From positions 1,992,001 to 2,056,000 of the forward strand of contig NC_091873.1 in assembly GCF_019399895.1 (NCBI RefSeq): 64,000 nt of DNA, written 5' to 3'. The notes under the pieces are model-generated. The model was given only the letters and a program-made list of their open reading frames with translations. It had not been told where the DNA came from and did not search any database. Of the stretch, positions 53,801-64,000 are shown piece by piece. Within the stretch, counting starts at the first letter, position 1. Each line of letters opens with the position of its first letter. The DNA is from Cardiocondyla obscurior (lineage: Eukaryota; Arthropoda; Insecta; Hymenoptera; Formicidae). The translations under genes and the position numbers were made by a program.

Positions 53801-56190
53801 ATCCTCGGTGGTTGTCGCAGCCCCGAGACCGGGGAATTAAATAGCGTAAGCGCGTGCGACGGATTCTAAATAGAGCCGTCGAAGTAATCGAATTAATTAC
53901 GATCGCCTGAAGTTTAATCGCGAGTAACGGCAGGACTCGCGCGGATACCGGCGGGCGAAGGAGGCGAATGAGCGGGGAAGGGTAGACGAACGAGCGCTCT
54001 GGGGAGGAAGGGGGGTTCGTAAAGTGTCCCGGAGTCGAAGAAAGTTCCGTAAAGCTACGTGACGCGAGGAAGGTGTTTCAGGGCGCCAAGGGGATCTATT
54101 GATCTTCGGCTCGCGTGAGCTCAGCGCCGCTCGCCGGTCGGGCCGTACAACTAATGTCTTCATCTCTCCCCCTGCGGCTGCCCCCTCGCGCCAACCACCC
54201 CTCCTCACCCCCACGAGAGAATACCCTCGCCACCCTTCGGCCGCGTCGTGGCTCACGCTAGCCCTAAATCGTCGTTCATGCCACGAGCGTTCACGCGAGC
54301 AAAGGGTTGTCGTCCTCAATGAATCAGGACACCCGGGAGGGTCGTTGGTCCTTCGCTTCTGAGACAGGAGCCTTCCTGTAATTTCGGAACTTAATGCATC
54401 CGCCCTTCGTGCCCGCTTCTGATAGCGGCCGCGGCAAAGGCGGCGCTGTGATTTAAAGCAGACTCGCCGGGAAATTTCGCGTGGCACGAGGCGAGCGATG
54501 CCAGGGAAGATCCGAGGGGGAATTTACGCGACGTCCGCGTCGGTTTCAAGACCCGCGGGGAGAAACGGCGCTTTCATCGGCGTCAATTGGCGCGAACTTG
54601 TGGCAGATTTAATCTTTCGGTAGAGAGGTGGATAGAGAAACGACGCGAAACTAACCGACATTGACAAAACGAACTTAAAGGTACTCAGATTTTGTCTCTT
54701 GATCAATGAAGAAATTATTTAACCGTACGAAAATTTGGCCGGCAAGATTTCTAATAAGAAATCGATCGCTTTTTAACTTACGACGACAATCGTTATTGCA
54801 GGTGTGGTTCCAAAATCGAAGGGCAAAGTGGCGGAAAAAAGAGCACACGAAGAAGGGCCCCGGAAGGCCGGCGCATAACGCTCATCCTCAAAGCTGCAGC
54901 GGCGAGCCGATCCCACCTGAGGAGCTGAGACGGAAAGAGCGCGAGAGGCGACAGAAGAAGTTGCTGAAAGCTCTCGAGAGACAGCAGCGGAAGCTTGCTG
55001 CTAAAGTAAGCCGCAAAGCTTGCAAAAATATCCCTTCTGCAATTAAATAATTTTTAAGTGCATTTACTTTAGCATTAATATCCTCTTGCGAGAAAATTAA
55101 TTTCTTTTGGGAAACAAAAGAAATCTATTTCGCCTCATTCGTCAAAATTCTTTAATACATCTAGTAGTTGTACAAGAATAAGAAATAAAATATATATTTT
55201 ATTTTATAATATTTTCGTGCACGGGTGATTATAATTTAGATATTTGTGCAATTTTTTTTTTAATGTTTATGAAAACTTATCTATTCTAAAATTAAAATAA
55301 GTTGAGGTAAAAAGAGGCACGCGGAAGATCAAGTTATAATTAACGAAAATTAACAAGCCGCGAAGCCTAATAAATAATTATTGATTTTATACATCCGCGA
55401 CTGCACACAGATTATGTTCCGAGACCGTGATTTCACGTCTGAATGTGGCAGGCCGATTACATCTACACGCGGAATTATGTAATTCAACAGTAGTTACGTA
55501 ATACAAGTTCTTTCATTCTTCTAATTCCAGGGCATAACGGTAGACTTATCGACGTTGCGTGCCGAGTGGGAGTCTCGCAGCGAGGCGGCGTCGGGACGCA
55601 GTTCCGCGAGCGGTCCTCTGAGCAATTCGTTCGGCCAGCTCGGATTGAGCAGCGACGGCAACATATCCGCGTCCGGCAATGACGCCAACGAAGAGATCGA
55701 CGTAGTCGGCGGGCTGGACTCCTGCAGCGAAAGCGGCAGCGAGCGGGTGGAATCGGTGGCCGATGGTTCCGTGGATGGTGAGTGCTTCCCGACGCTCAAC
55801 AGCGGCGGCGCGAGCGAGGTCAGCGAGCCGCGGAAGAATCCGCAAAGCCTACCGATGGAGCACCTAAATCACCAGCCCGGCATTCACCACTGGGGTTTGA
55901 GCTTGCTGGAGCGACGGCGCGAGCTGGTGGGAGTCGGGGCGGGCCGCCAGCCGGCCGGCAACGGCACCAGGAATCTGATCAGGCAGGCCGCCAGCGAGGA
56001 GGAGGTCCAAAGCGGCAGCATCGATCTCTCAGTTAAGGGCAGGGAGGAGAGGAAGAGGCTGAACCCGTTCTCCATCGATAGCCTGTTGGGGAACAATCGG
56101 ACTAGCGCGACATCGGATCGCAGGCCGGCGACGCCGACGTCGCCGACGTCTCCTGTTTCGTCGGCCTGCACGTCGCCCTCCACGACGTAG
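29526..56190 (+). CDS. unc-4: Homeobox protein unc-4 (UNCX orthologue), four coding exons
   Basis: This paired-like homeodomain transcription factor is nuclear and binds DNA. In the known family (C. elegans UNC-4, Drosophila Unc-4, vertebrate UNCX) it sets neuron subtype identity by repressing targets with Groucho/TLE. Joining 29526-29898, 50631-50803, 54802-55005 and 55531-56190 gives 1410 nt, or 469 residues plus TAG. Visible parts in order: Gly/Pro/Ser-rich N terminus; Ala run (71-75); two His-rich stretches (81-88 and 103-112); acidic linker (118-134); homeodomain 137-196 with W48, F49, Q50, N51 and R53 at residues 184-189; a basic extension with KKGPGRPAHNAHP and CSGEPIPPEEL; a basic, charged helix; KGITVDL and IDVVGG, both Unc-4-type motifs; and eh1-like FSIDSLL at 430-436. 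The start is the first ATG after an in-frame TGA at 29478. Family assignment is firm. Exact isoforms are not known. Confidence 0.93.
31769..31814 (+). repeat. T/TC-rich pyrimidine tract
   Basis: An unbroken pyrimidine tract of T and CT repeats inside unc-4 intron 1. It ends in CTCAG, which resembles a 3' splice site, but no exon follows. Confidence 0.85.
32141..32160 (+). repeat. (GCGT)n microsatellite
   Basis: About five tandem GCGT units in unc-4 intron 1. Confidence 0.9.
42796..42816 (+). repeat. (AAAAT)n microsatellite
   Basis: Four tandem AAAAT units in an AT-rich part of unc-4 intron 1. Confidence 0.85.
45110..45770. promoter_or_regulatory. Candidate intronic enhancer in unc-4 intron 1
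   Basis: This block has balanced base composition and dense homeodomain-type cores (TAATTG, ATTA, TTTATTAC), with no low-complexity runs. It sits between an A-rich run at about 44.98 kb and a long AT-rich region from 45.78 kb. It is the kind of sequence often conserved as an enhancer in developmental introns. This is inference from composition only. Confidence 0.2.
45799..45820 (+). repeat. (TTA)n microsatellite
   Basis: About seven tandem TTA/TAT units at the start of the AT-rich block in unc-4 intron 1. Confidence 0.9.
47421..47447 (+). repeat. (GA)n microsatellite
   Basis: GA dinucleotides with one extra A, in unc-4 intron 1. Such tracts can bind GAGA factor, but length polymorphism is the only safe expectation. 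Confidence 0.9.
50631..50803 (+). CDS. unc-4: unc-4 coding exon 2 (homeodomain residues 1-46)
   Basis: The exon begins after the acceptor TTCTCTTTAG and ends before the donor GTAAGT. It is 173 nt long (2 + 57 codons). It encodes the linker GCDGESDEGGNK and then homeodomain positions 1-46, including RRRSRTNF at the N-terminal arm, WQLEELERAF of helix 1 and SHYPDVFMREALA leading into helix 2. The exon stops after ESRVA. Ala at homeodomain position 46, where many paired-like proteins have Gln, matches my recollection of insect Unc-4. The phase-0 junction between positions 46 and 47 is the classical paired-class homeobox intron site. Confidence 0.95.
50804..54801 (+). other. unc-4 intron 2, about 4.0 kb, splits the homeobox
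   Basis: This is a canonical GTAAGT...TTGCAG intron in phase 0 between homeodomain positions 46 and 47. It contains GC-rich tracts with open frames on both strands, the longest on the minus strand at 53897-54487. None shows a recognisable domain. Their Arg/Ser-rich composition is what CpG-rich DNA produces by chance. No repeat or RNA gene is evident. Confidence 0.9.
54802..55005 (+). CDS. unc-4: unc-4 coding exon 3 (recognition helix and Unc-4 basic domain)
   Basis: The exon follows the acceptor CGTTATTGCAG and precedes the donor GTAAGC. It is 204 nt, exactly 68 codons, phase 0 at both ends, and encodes residues 183-250. It starts with VWFQNRRAKWRKKE, the DNA-contacting helix 3, with Gln at position 50. 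It continues with the family-diagnostic block HTKKGPGRPAHNAHP, CSGEPIPPEEL and a long Arg/Lys/Glu-rich helix that ends in LAAK. This block follows the homeodomain in UNC-4/UNCX proteins and separates them from other paired-like classes. Confidence 0.95.
55006..55530 (+). other. unc-4 intron 3, 525 bp
   Basis: This is a canonical GTAAGC...TTCCAG intron in phase 0 between the basic helix and the KGITVDL motif. It is AT-rich, in contrast with the GC-rich exons on both sides. Nothing else is visible in it. Confidence 0.92.
55531..56190 (+). CDS. unc-4: unc-4 coding exon 4 (C-terminal region with eh1-like motif)
   Basis: The exon starts after the acceptor TTCTAATTCCAG and ends at TAG 56188-56190, encoding residues 251-469. 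It opens with GITVDLSTLRAEW, which completes the conserved KGITVDL motif across the intron. The middle is Ser/Gly/Glu-rich and includes EEIDVVGGLDSCSES. Near the end, GSIDLSVKG and NPFSIDSLLG (F at residue 430) form an eh1-like Groucho-binding motif (FxIxxLL). The tail is Pro/Thr/Ser-rich (TPTSPTSPVSS). A consensus donor-like ATG/GTGAGT sits inside the exon at 55778 and could allow an alternative C terminus. Confidence 0.92.
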   Translation, partial: GITVDLSTLRAEWESRSEAASGRSSASGPLSNSFGQLGLSSDGNISASGNDANEEIDVVGGLDSCSESGSERVESVADGSVDGECFPTLNSGGASEVSEPRKNPQSLPMEHLNHQPGIHHWGLSLLERRRELVGVGAGRQPAGNGTRNLIRQAASEEEVQSGSIDLSVKGREERKRLNPFSIDSLLGNNRTSATSDRRPATPTSPTSPVSSACTSPSTT

Positions 56191-56880
56191 TGAACTGGCG
56201 GTGTAAGCGGCGCCGGGGTGCGCCGGATGAAAAAGGCTGACGCAGTCGAGGGTGGCAAAAAGAGTGCGATCGGAAAGGCGGCGGGGGAGGAAAAGGAAGG
56301 TGTTCCCTTTGCCAAGGTCGTCGTGAAGTGATCGTCGGGACGAAGCGGAGGCTGAGGCGTGAAAAAAACGGAACTTGTGGTGCTCCCGATTGTAAAATCC
56401 CACGGACGGAATTAGGTACGGTAACATTCCCGATTCCACCAGAATTCCCTGTCGCTTGAGATTGAAATCGCTAGTTTCATGGATATCTTCGCGTACTTGT
56501 AGACATTCTCACGTCCAACGGCGAACGCGCGCTCAGATTCTCGATGTCCCGAAGCCCTTCGAAAGTCTGCGTGCGAATCCGAAGCCATAACCAATTGAAA
56601 GGCGGACAAAAGAAAAAAAGGAAATATAGAGAAATTGAGTATTAGAGAAATTTCGCACGTTAGAGTCGACTTGTAAATTAGATTAATTAATTATATACGC
56701 GCAGGACTCCGGAAGGGATTCGAGAATCCAGGCTTCGCGTCGTCGTCGTGGACCGGCAAGACTTATATCAGTTCGACATATCGAATACATGCGTGGCCGT
56801 CGTAGATCGAGTGCGTTTGATTTCGTCCATTGTGTCTCCTTTCAAAGAGAATAAAAAAAAAAAAAATGTGCAATAAATGT
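56191..56880 (+). other. unc-4 3' UTR with candidate poly(A) signals
   Basis: After the TAG the sequence becomes GC-mixed and then A-rich. AATAAA hexamers occur at 56850-56855 and 56872-56877, and another at 56991-56996 after an A-rich run. The first two, about 0.67 kb past the stop, would make a UTR of ordinary insect length. A donor-like GAG/GTAAGG at 56921-56927 would only matter if transcription continues to the candidate exon at 57646. Confidence 0.5.
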
Positions 56881-56940
56881 GGACTATGCTCGCCGGCAGG
56901 CGACTTGTCTATCTTTTCGAGGTAAGGCAAAGAACGTGAG

Positions 56941-57030
56941 AGAAAAAAAAAAAAAAAGAAAAAAAAAGAAAGAGAGCGTGTGTGTTTGCGAATAAAAAAG
57001 TGTATGCGTGTGTGTGTGAAAGAGATAAAA
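56941..57030 (+). repeat. A-rich and TG-rich low-complexity tract
   Basis: Long A runs are followed by GTGTGTGT stretches just after the probable unc-4 3' UTR end. The tract contains the third AATAAA. Confidence 0.8.
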
Positions 57031-57645
57031 AAAGAAACAGAATCACAGGTCAAGAGAACGAGTTTGCGAGAACGTATACGCGTGTATTTAATGTAAATAG
57101 TGGGAAGGAGGTCCGTTTTATTTAATTCTTGAGTAGTTGATACCCCAGTGTTCGTCAATCGCGGATATTATTTAAAGCAATAGAGCGGAGGTCCTCAACT
57201 TCTCGGCGAAAAACTTATTAAAGAAACCGATCGTAAACACGTAATTTTAATTCCGGTAGAAAAGACAAATCAAACATAAATTAATCCACTTTTTTTTCAG
57301 CGCTTTTGTTCGTAGTGAAGCAGTGATTTAACATAATCAGTGTTATTCCGTTAATCAGTTTGACAAAAAAGATAAAAAGGTAAAATCGCAATAGAACTAG
57401 GATGAAAACTGAGGACTTCTGCGATAGGAATTCGTTTGGCGTTGTATATAAATATTAAAAATCATATACAGGCGTGAGTACAGCGCGGTACAAAGATTCG
57501 CTCCACCCCCGTAGACGAGCTTGATCGAGCTCCGTTTGTGGTCAGGGGTGATTAAGAGTTGCCATACACGATGATCCGGGATATGCGGAAAAAAAAACCA
57601 GTACCTATCATATATCCATTAAAAATATATTAATTTATTCTCCAG

Positions 57646-57756
57646 ACCACGACGGCGTTCAGTCACTACATCCCTCGGCCTTTGTCCCATCCACCTTGTT
57701 CTCCTTTATCGCGTCTGAAGAAAGCAGTGCAACGGAGCGGGAGACGTAATCCGAGT
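57646..57756 (+). other. Candidate internal exon downstream of unc-4
   Basis: This 111-nt segment is bounded by a plausible acceptor (TAATTTATTCTCCAG) and a perfect donor (GTAAGT). One frame is open throughout (37 codons). Another is open for 33 codons and ends at TAA 57747-57749. It could be an alternative last coding exon of unc-4 (joined from the cryptic donor at 55778), part of a spliced 3' UTR (donor at 56922), or an exon of another transcript. I recognise no protein domain. Chance splice-site pairing is also possible. Confidence 0.3.
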
Positions 57757-60700
57757 GTAAGTATGAAACTGAATTAATCTAAGTTTATTAATTATGTAAA
57801 AAAAAAGTTTTTGTTATTTCGATAAATGAAAAAAAATCTTTTCTCTTATCGAAGATTACTTTTCTCACAAGGCATTTCATTAAGTCCCTCAGTGGGCTGG
57901 TATAATTTAGAATAATGAATTAATTTTTTTCAATTATACTGACGAATTAGGTGGGATGTTATTGATATAATTAGCACCAAGTGAGATCGACAGTTTTTGC
58001 TATAATCAAATCGATAGTGGAGATTGAAGTGTGCGAAAGGCCCGACGCGTCCAATTGTCATCGGACGAAAGTCAATTCCGAGTTTACTGAATAACAAATT
58101 GCATTCGCCACGTGGAAATTTATGTAAATTCGCGTGAGCGCAATTTATGTCCGCCACGAGAACCGTCCAGGACTCTCTCACTGAAAGTCGAGAGCTTTTG
58201 TTCGTTTAACCGTCGATGCGGGAGGGGGAGTGAAGGAGGGAAAAAGGAGGATGGAATAATAACGATGTACGACAATGTGGCCGCTGTCGACGTCGCATGG
58301 CGAACAATGAATCGCGCATAAATCATAGACGCGATGCAGCGTCGCTTCCGCTGTTATATTGCAACGCTATTTATATTCGGCGCCGTTAAAAATATCGCGC
58401 CCGCCGATTTCTACGACTTTGAAAGCGAAACTTTCCACGCGCTCCGGACGCGATCTCGCTCGAGATCACTTAGGCTCGAAATTATGCAACGGCATGAAAC
58501 ACCGAAATGACGATACGACGAAAATACTATATAAATTAATAATATTAATTAATTAAACGAACGCTAAAGTCGGAACGACAAAGAACAGTTGAGACTCGCA
58601 ATTCGATACAGTAAAAGATCAATTGATTTACCGCGCCGCTCTAACACATCCGCCGTTACAGATTTTTTTCACGATAATACAAGATAACTTAATATTAGAA
58701 AAATGAGTTTTGCTTCAAAATTGCGTTGTTACTTTAGAAAGTGGAAAATTACCGAAAACCGCAAAGATAAAACGGATAGGAAAGGAAGAGTATCGTGGTG
58801 GATGGTGGTGCTTGTCACGCGAAAATAATAAAACGCGTCGCCGCTCGCGATTTATGTTAGAAGTGTTTACGCGCGCGTGTCTGGGCGCCTCCGCAAAAGG
58901 CCATTGTGCGAATGCGACGTGGCGCGGTTATTATTATTAGCTGTCCACGAGGAGTAGCGCTTAAACGGACCGATGTTCTCTGTCCTTGCCTTCACCTGAG
59001 GATTCTGTTACCATCCAATCTTCGCGGCAGCCTCTTCTTCCTCGTTCATTGCGCACCGGTCCATTGTCATCGGGCACGAACGGCATCGTACACTCTTCGG
59101 TCTGAGAGAATCGTTATTTCCCGACCGCCGAGAATCCCAAAGTCTCTAAACGTCCAGAAGAAAGACGATACACGATTTATTTTGCTTGCATCTAGTTGTG
59201 AAATTAATAAATTATGGAAATTTAAATCTTAATTATTTAGGAAGCAGCGGAATTTTTTTTTATATCCCGTGATAAATGAATAGCTTAACTGTTTTTTTTC
59301 TCTTTTTTTCTTTTTCTTTTTATTGTGTGTATCAGTTAAAGTTTTTTCTCAACAAATTTGCAATTTTTTAATTTCAACTCCTTCGCATGAGAATGCAAGA
59401 CTCCGAGATCGCCATCGTGTTTCTTTGACGTAGTCCAACGGTGCAATTGTCTTCATTTCTTACGCGCGAATGCCGCAAGACTTTATAAAGCGCGTGGTGA
59501 TTCATTCGCATCATTATACGGATTTCTCTGGCCGTGACAAATCGCGTCGGTAATTGTAGCAAAGCCGTTGCACCTCGCTTGCCGGCCTGTGCAAGAAATC
59601 TTGGGGTTCGTACGTCGGCTTTCTTATGCATACACATGCAATTTAAATTTATTTAAATGAATTTATACATTTATTTATACACATACACATTTTAATACAG
59701 GAAAAAAATCTAAATTTAAATTAAAAATTTTAATTTTAAAATAAATGCAAAATATAAAAAAAATAACGACAAAATACTTTTCAATTTTAAAGCTATTATA
59801 CAGCTGCTGTAAAAACCGCTCAAGAGATTAGGTATGACTTCTTATTAATAATAAAATATAAGTAATGACTTGTGTCGTCGCTGAAATTTAGCTACGGCGC
59901 GGTTGAGGCTGCGTAAATCAGAGATCGGAAGACGTCAAAGCTCGGAGATTGCACATGCATGCCGTCACCTGTTACGTGATTGGCGCGATCGAGAATTACG
60001 CGAAAACGGTGCTACACGACGCTCATTAACGCTCCCGCGATGATTCCCGAGGAATATGGGTGTAAATTATTCCGGGATCGCGATTAGAGGGACCGGACAC
60101 CTGCCGGATTTCACGGAGATGCCAGGTATTAATAATCCGAGGATTTACGAGATCCCCGATCGCCGCTCTCCTTCATTAGTAGGACGCCCTCATTGTCGAG
60201 CGGATAGTACGGCTTCGGCCTGTGGCTAATCGATCGTAATATGCAAGAGAGCGAGCGAGCGAATAAGAGAAAAAGATAGAGCCGAGAAGACAAGCCTATC
60301 TCTATCTTTTCCCGAACGTCTTATTTATCTTATTTATCGCGAGCTTCAAACGATCGCTTCTACAACTCGACATCTCGCCGGGAGGGGCTGTCACTTTCTT
60401 TATCAGAGTTTTGGCGCTGATTGCGACCGCAAATTCTTCCTCCGGACTGTCTCGTGTATTTTGTGTCGTCATTTCCGAGGTACGGCTTTGCCAAATTTCA
60501 GATGATTCTTCTCTCGAGCTGATGTCGATTCGGAGTTAAAGCCTCGTTTCAAATTTGCAGAGGAAAAAAAAAAAAAAAAAATATATGACCCGGTGGGAAT
60601 ACGACCGGCCCTTTCCGCCGAGGTGTAACTCGATCAAGTCCGATCCAATCGGGCGGCAGATTCTTCGCCGGTTATTACGAGGGGTCGGAGGTTGATCGCT

Positions 60701-63064
60701 CGCATAAACCATTTAGCCGCGATCACCTATCGATACCGATATTTCCTAGAGGTATCGGCTATCTCACCGCTCGATCTTCGCCCGACAAGGCCCCGGTCTC
60801 CTTGTCTAGATGAGCCTTGCCCACTCCGCGGCCAGATTAAATATCGAAGCCCGGTCTCCTAGCCCTCCCATTGGCCTCTTGGTTCACGTATTCGAGAATT
60901 ATTCCTCGCGATGAGCCAACGTGATAATTTCCTGCAAATTAATATCCCGCGCCCGTTATATTTTAGCGCGGGCCGAAAAGAGGCGCACGAGATGAACGAA
61001 TTAGAGTAAGGGCGAAATGGAGCAAATCGAAGTCTTTCGCGCTTTCGACGAATGTTACGATGTTTTATTTAATTATTTTAATTATATGAAAATTAATTAA
61101 GTGTAAGAGATTATTACCGCATGCTTGAAAGCGGATAAGATTTCTTTTGTTTGTTATTTTTTTTTAATTTGCCTTGCTTTTCTTTCTTTTTTTTTTTTTT
61201 AATTTAATAAACCATCGAAAGTAGACAATTTTCTCAAATCGCTTACCTCGCGCGCGAGGTCGAGACGACCTCGGCGAATGACGAGAGCCGGCTGGGCTCG
61301 TGGCCAGCTCGTCTCGTAAAGTGCCGGCGACTTGGCCCGGCGATCGCCATTATGTATGTACATAAATCGGTGGTGCGGGGCGAGTACATAGCTCGCCCGT
61401 GTACGGGAATACGCTCTACCCACGTATTAAGTCGTTTCTCGTGCTGTACGAGGGACGTTGCTCTTACTTCCACGAAACGCGCGCACGTCGGCGGCGCACG
61501 ACGGGCGCTCACGACTCCCTCAGTAAAAAGAAAAAAAGAAAAAGGAAAAAAAAGGGAGAAATCAACGATCCGGCTCGCGAAACTTCAGCCTACCCACGTT
61601 AACGTATGCGTGTCCCGGAGCCGATCAACGCGCAAGATTCCGCGATCCAAGCCGGTCTCCTGTTTCCCGTGCGCTAATCACGCGGAATTTCGCACTTCGT
61701 TCCTCGGCGAGAGGAGCCGGGGGGGTGTGCGTCCGTCGTCACGCGAGGCCGTCGCGTTATTAATTTTCGGACATCGATCGGCCGCGGCTTCGTTTTTCGT
61801 GCGCGAGCCACGGACACGCGGCCGCGCAATCCTCGGGTGGATATTGAAAAGCATCCATCCACGACGGATCCGGAGGCGGGATCGGGACTCTCGGCGGGAG
61901 ATCGAAGGCGCGCGATAAAGAATTAATAGCCGCTTTTGGCAGCGGGCCCGGTCTAACTGGCGGGAACAAATTTTATTACCAAATTTTCCTCCGCCTGTGC
62001 GCGCCAAGATGGGTAGATATCGCCCGCCAGCCGCGAGCCGTTCGCGGACCACGAGAGCTGTTTGTACGTATATCGCGTATATACATATGCGTGTATACGT
62101 ATTGTATCCTTGTTCGTGGGATCGAGATACCGCGCGTTCCCTCACGGGCGGTCGCCACGCTCGTTGGATTCACTTTTCTGCCAAAATCGATTCCCGATCG
62201 GTCGGGCCCTCCGGGCCGACTCGGAACCACCGCGAAGTTCTCCACGATTCGGGCATTGGATTCGAACCCGAATTTTGCCCGTTGTTTTAGGTCCCGTCCG
62301 GAAATTCGTTCCAGCAGCCCGGGAAAGGCTCGGAGAAAGTCGTCGCTCGCGCATATCTTTATTTCATAATTTATATCTCTCCTCTTTTTTCTTTTTTTTT
62401 CTCCTCGCAGATATCGATCTCACCATTTTGATAGATTCTCTCTATTTACATAACACTTAAGCGCGTTGCGTAACAACGTCTTCTCTCCGCGGTATATCGA
62501 CGCGCCGGTCGTTTGTCTATCAGTACACGACACCTCGATCTTCCAAGATACCCGGGATTCTCGCGTGGCGATCGAATTATGAAACTACGTTGAATAGAAA
62601 TGAGTGGAAATAAGCAGTTTGCTCCTTCACTCCGGAGTGCGCGCCGGGGATAAGAAATTCGCTATCGTTCCCGACCGAAAAGCAAAGCGGCCGGAGTCGG
62701 GCCGGGACTCTCTTAGAGCAGCTCTTCCATTACGCGGTATTTTCTTTCCCGGCTAATTCATACAATTTCCACGAAGCGTCACGCTGGAAGGCGCAATCAT
62801 CCCGCGAGATCGGCAATCTCGCCCGACACCTGCTAATGCTCGAGTGTGTCTGCGGTGACGAGGCGGCCGAAGAATGAAATTGAGTATTATGCTAATGCGA
62901 AACGGCCGTGTATTCTCTTCGCAATACTACGTGCAATAGAACGACATGAGACGCGCCGTGGCGGGCACTAAATTTTTTCCGTTATTACGAGGAAAAAACC
63001 AGTCTCCGCGGAAGAACGCCGCGCGAAATATTGCCATTTGCGTGGACAGGGAATGTCCTCGGAC

Positions 63065-63089
63065 GAGAGAGAGAGAGAGAGAGAGAGAG
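63065..63089 (+). repeat. (GA)n microsatellite
   Basis: About twelve uninterrupted GA units. Confidence 0.9.
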
Positions 63090-63360
63090 CGGCACGGATT
63101 ATCCGCCGGCGTTATTTTATCAAGCACCTGCTGACGCGCGGTCCCTTCTTCCTGGAAGAGGCGGCTTTTCTACAAGTCCTCGATACGCAAGCGAGATGCC
63201 GCCCCTAATCGCCCGCCACCAATTAGGCAACATTAAACGAACTCTCAGCTACTTTATTGTACCTCCTTCCTGGAAGCGTCAACGCTTGAAAAGACCTGTC
63301 AAAATGACATGCCTTCTCGAAGGGAGTCGTTTTACACGTTCAACGAGGCTCGCAAACGCA

Positions 63361-63394
63361 CTTCTCTCTTTCTCCCTCTCTCTCTCTCTTTCTC
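63361..63394 (+). repeat. (TC)n tract
   Basis: Pyrimidine-only CT repeat with a few extra T and C residues. Confidence 0.85.
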
Positions 63395-64000
63395 AACAAA
63401 TAAGTTAATCGCGAGGATAACAGGGCATATCTGTGCGGAGTAATTAATTGCTCTTTGTCCGACGTTCGTTCGAATACGTTAAAGATTTTTTTTTTCTTTT
63501 CCCTTTACGATCGTTTTCGCGGCGAAAATCAATTAAAAAAAAAACAATTCGACAACCGGGTAACAAAATTTCCGACTGACGCTTCAAAGTTTCGCTGAAA
63601 TTTACTTTTTCGAGCGAGAATTCAGGAAAGTTTACGGTTACAGTTTCTTCGAGTTTTCCGACGGGCCTCAAAAATCGTGGCGGAGAACAGGGGAGGCCCA
63701 GGTGTGCGTTTCTCTTCCAACGCGGGGCGAGGGGCGGAAAGCAATCGGCTCTCTTCGCGGCAATATCGCGATAAGTATCTCGGGGGGGCCTCGACGCCGC
63801 GAAACACGAGGAAAGGATCCGCGTAGTGGTGTACGGTGCTTTGATGGCGGCCAGCCAGGAGTAAATCTAAGGTTTACGAGGCAGCACCGCCTCTTACTAG
63901 CACCTCCTCGAGCACTACCCCGCGTTACCACGGGGCACCGCGAGAGCGCGAGCCCCTCATAATTCTCATAATAAATCGCCTCGAACAACTGACGCCCGCT

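Larger units (their letters stand above)
57757..64000. other. Downstream intergenic DNA, no supported gene
   Basis: Frames at 61352-61918 (+) and 61678-62145 (-) overlap each other in CpG-rich DNA and show no domain. A strong polypyrimidine tract followed by CTCCTCGCAG ends at 62410 and could be a 3' splice site, but I find no convincing matching donor. AT-rich DNA lies at 59.2-59.8 kb, and GA/TC microsatellites near 63.07 and 63.37 kb. Confidence 0.5.

Noticed and set aside
53897..54487. 196-codon minus-strand frame inside unc-4 intron 2
   Set aside because: It lies antisense in an intron, is dominated by Arg/Ser from CpG-rich DNA, and shows no recognisable motif.
55546..56439. Frames antisense or out of frame across unc-4 exon 4
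   Set aside because: They are shadows of the GC-rich unc-4 coding frame.
61352..62145. Overlapping 188- and 155-codon frames on opposite strands
   Set aside because: Mutual overlap and extreme Arg/Ser bias indicate low stop density in CpG-rich DNA, not genes.
62380..62460. Strong polypyrimidine tract and CGCAG as an exon start
   Set aside because: No matching donor or upstream partner exon could be found. A short frame after it stops within 17 codons.

Overview
This window looks like a piece of an insect nuclear genome, most likely from an ant or another hymenopteran. It has long non-coding stretches, AT-rich and CpG-rich segments interleaved, many A/T runs and microsatellites, spliceosomal introns, and a foldback element whose ends (ACAGGGTGTCCCA) are of a kind I associate with ant and bee genomes. 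The hymenopteran assignment is inference. Nothing resembles a bacterial operon, CRISPR array or virus.

The only protein-coding gene I can support is on the + strand: a paired-like homeobox gene orthologous to unc-4 (vertebrate UNCX). It has four coding exons at 29526-29898, 50631-50803, 54802-55005 and 55531-56190, giving a 469-residue protein. The homeodomain (residues 137-196) is split after position 46, where paired-class genes usually carry an intron. It is followed by the Unc-4-specific basic extension, an acidic/serine-rich stretch and a C-terminal eh1-like Groucho-binding motif. Intron 1 is about 20.7 kb and appears to be a GC-AG intron. Introns 2 and 3 are about 4.0 kb and 0.5 kb.

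Layout: 1-27.9 kb is upstream intergenic DNA with no credible coding gene. It holds a palindromic MITE (about 5.35-5.73 kb), three small candidate non-coding exons (11.7, 18.4 and 18.7 kb), three RFX X-box-like sites (10.7 and 25.7 kb), one YY1/Pho-like site and one CTCF-like site. Next, 28.0-29.5 kb is the probable promoter and 5' leader of unc-4, with four very short uORFs just before the start codon. The gene body is 29.5-56.2 kb. The 3' UTR probably ends near 56.9 kb, and a candidate extra exon lies at 57.65-57.76 kb. The rest, to 64 kb, is apparently intergenic.

How it may work together: Unc-4 proteins are neuronal transcriptional repressors that recruit Groucho/TLE. The large flanks and giant first intron are what one expects for the regulatory landscape of a developmental homeobox gene. 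Most long open frames in the GC-rich stretches lack domains, splice logic or start context and were treated as chance.
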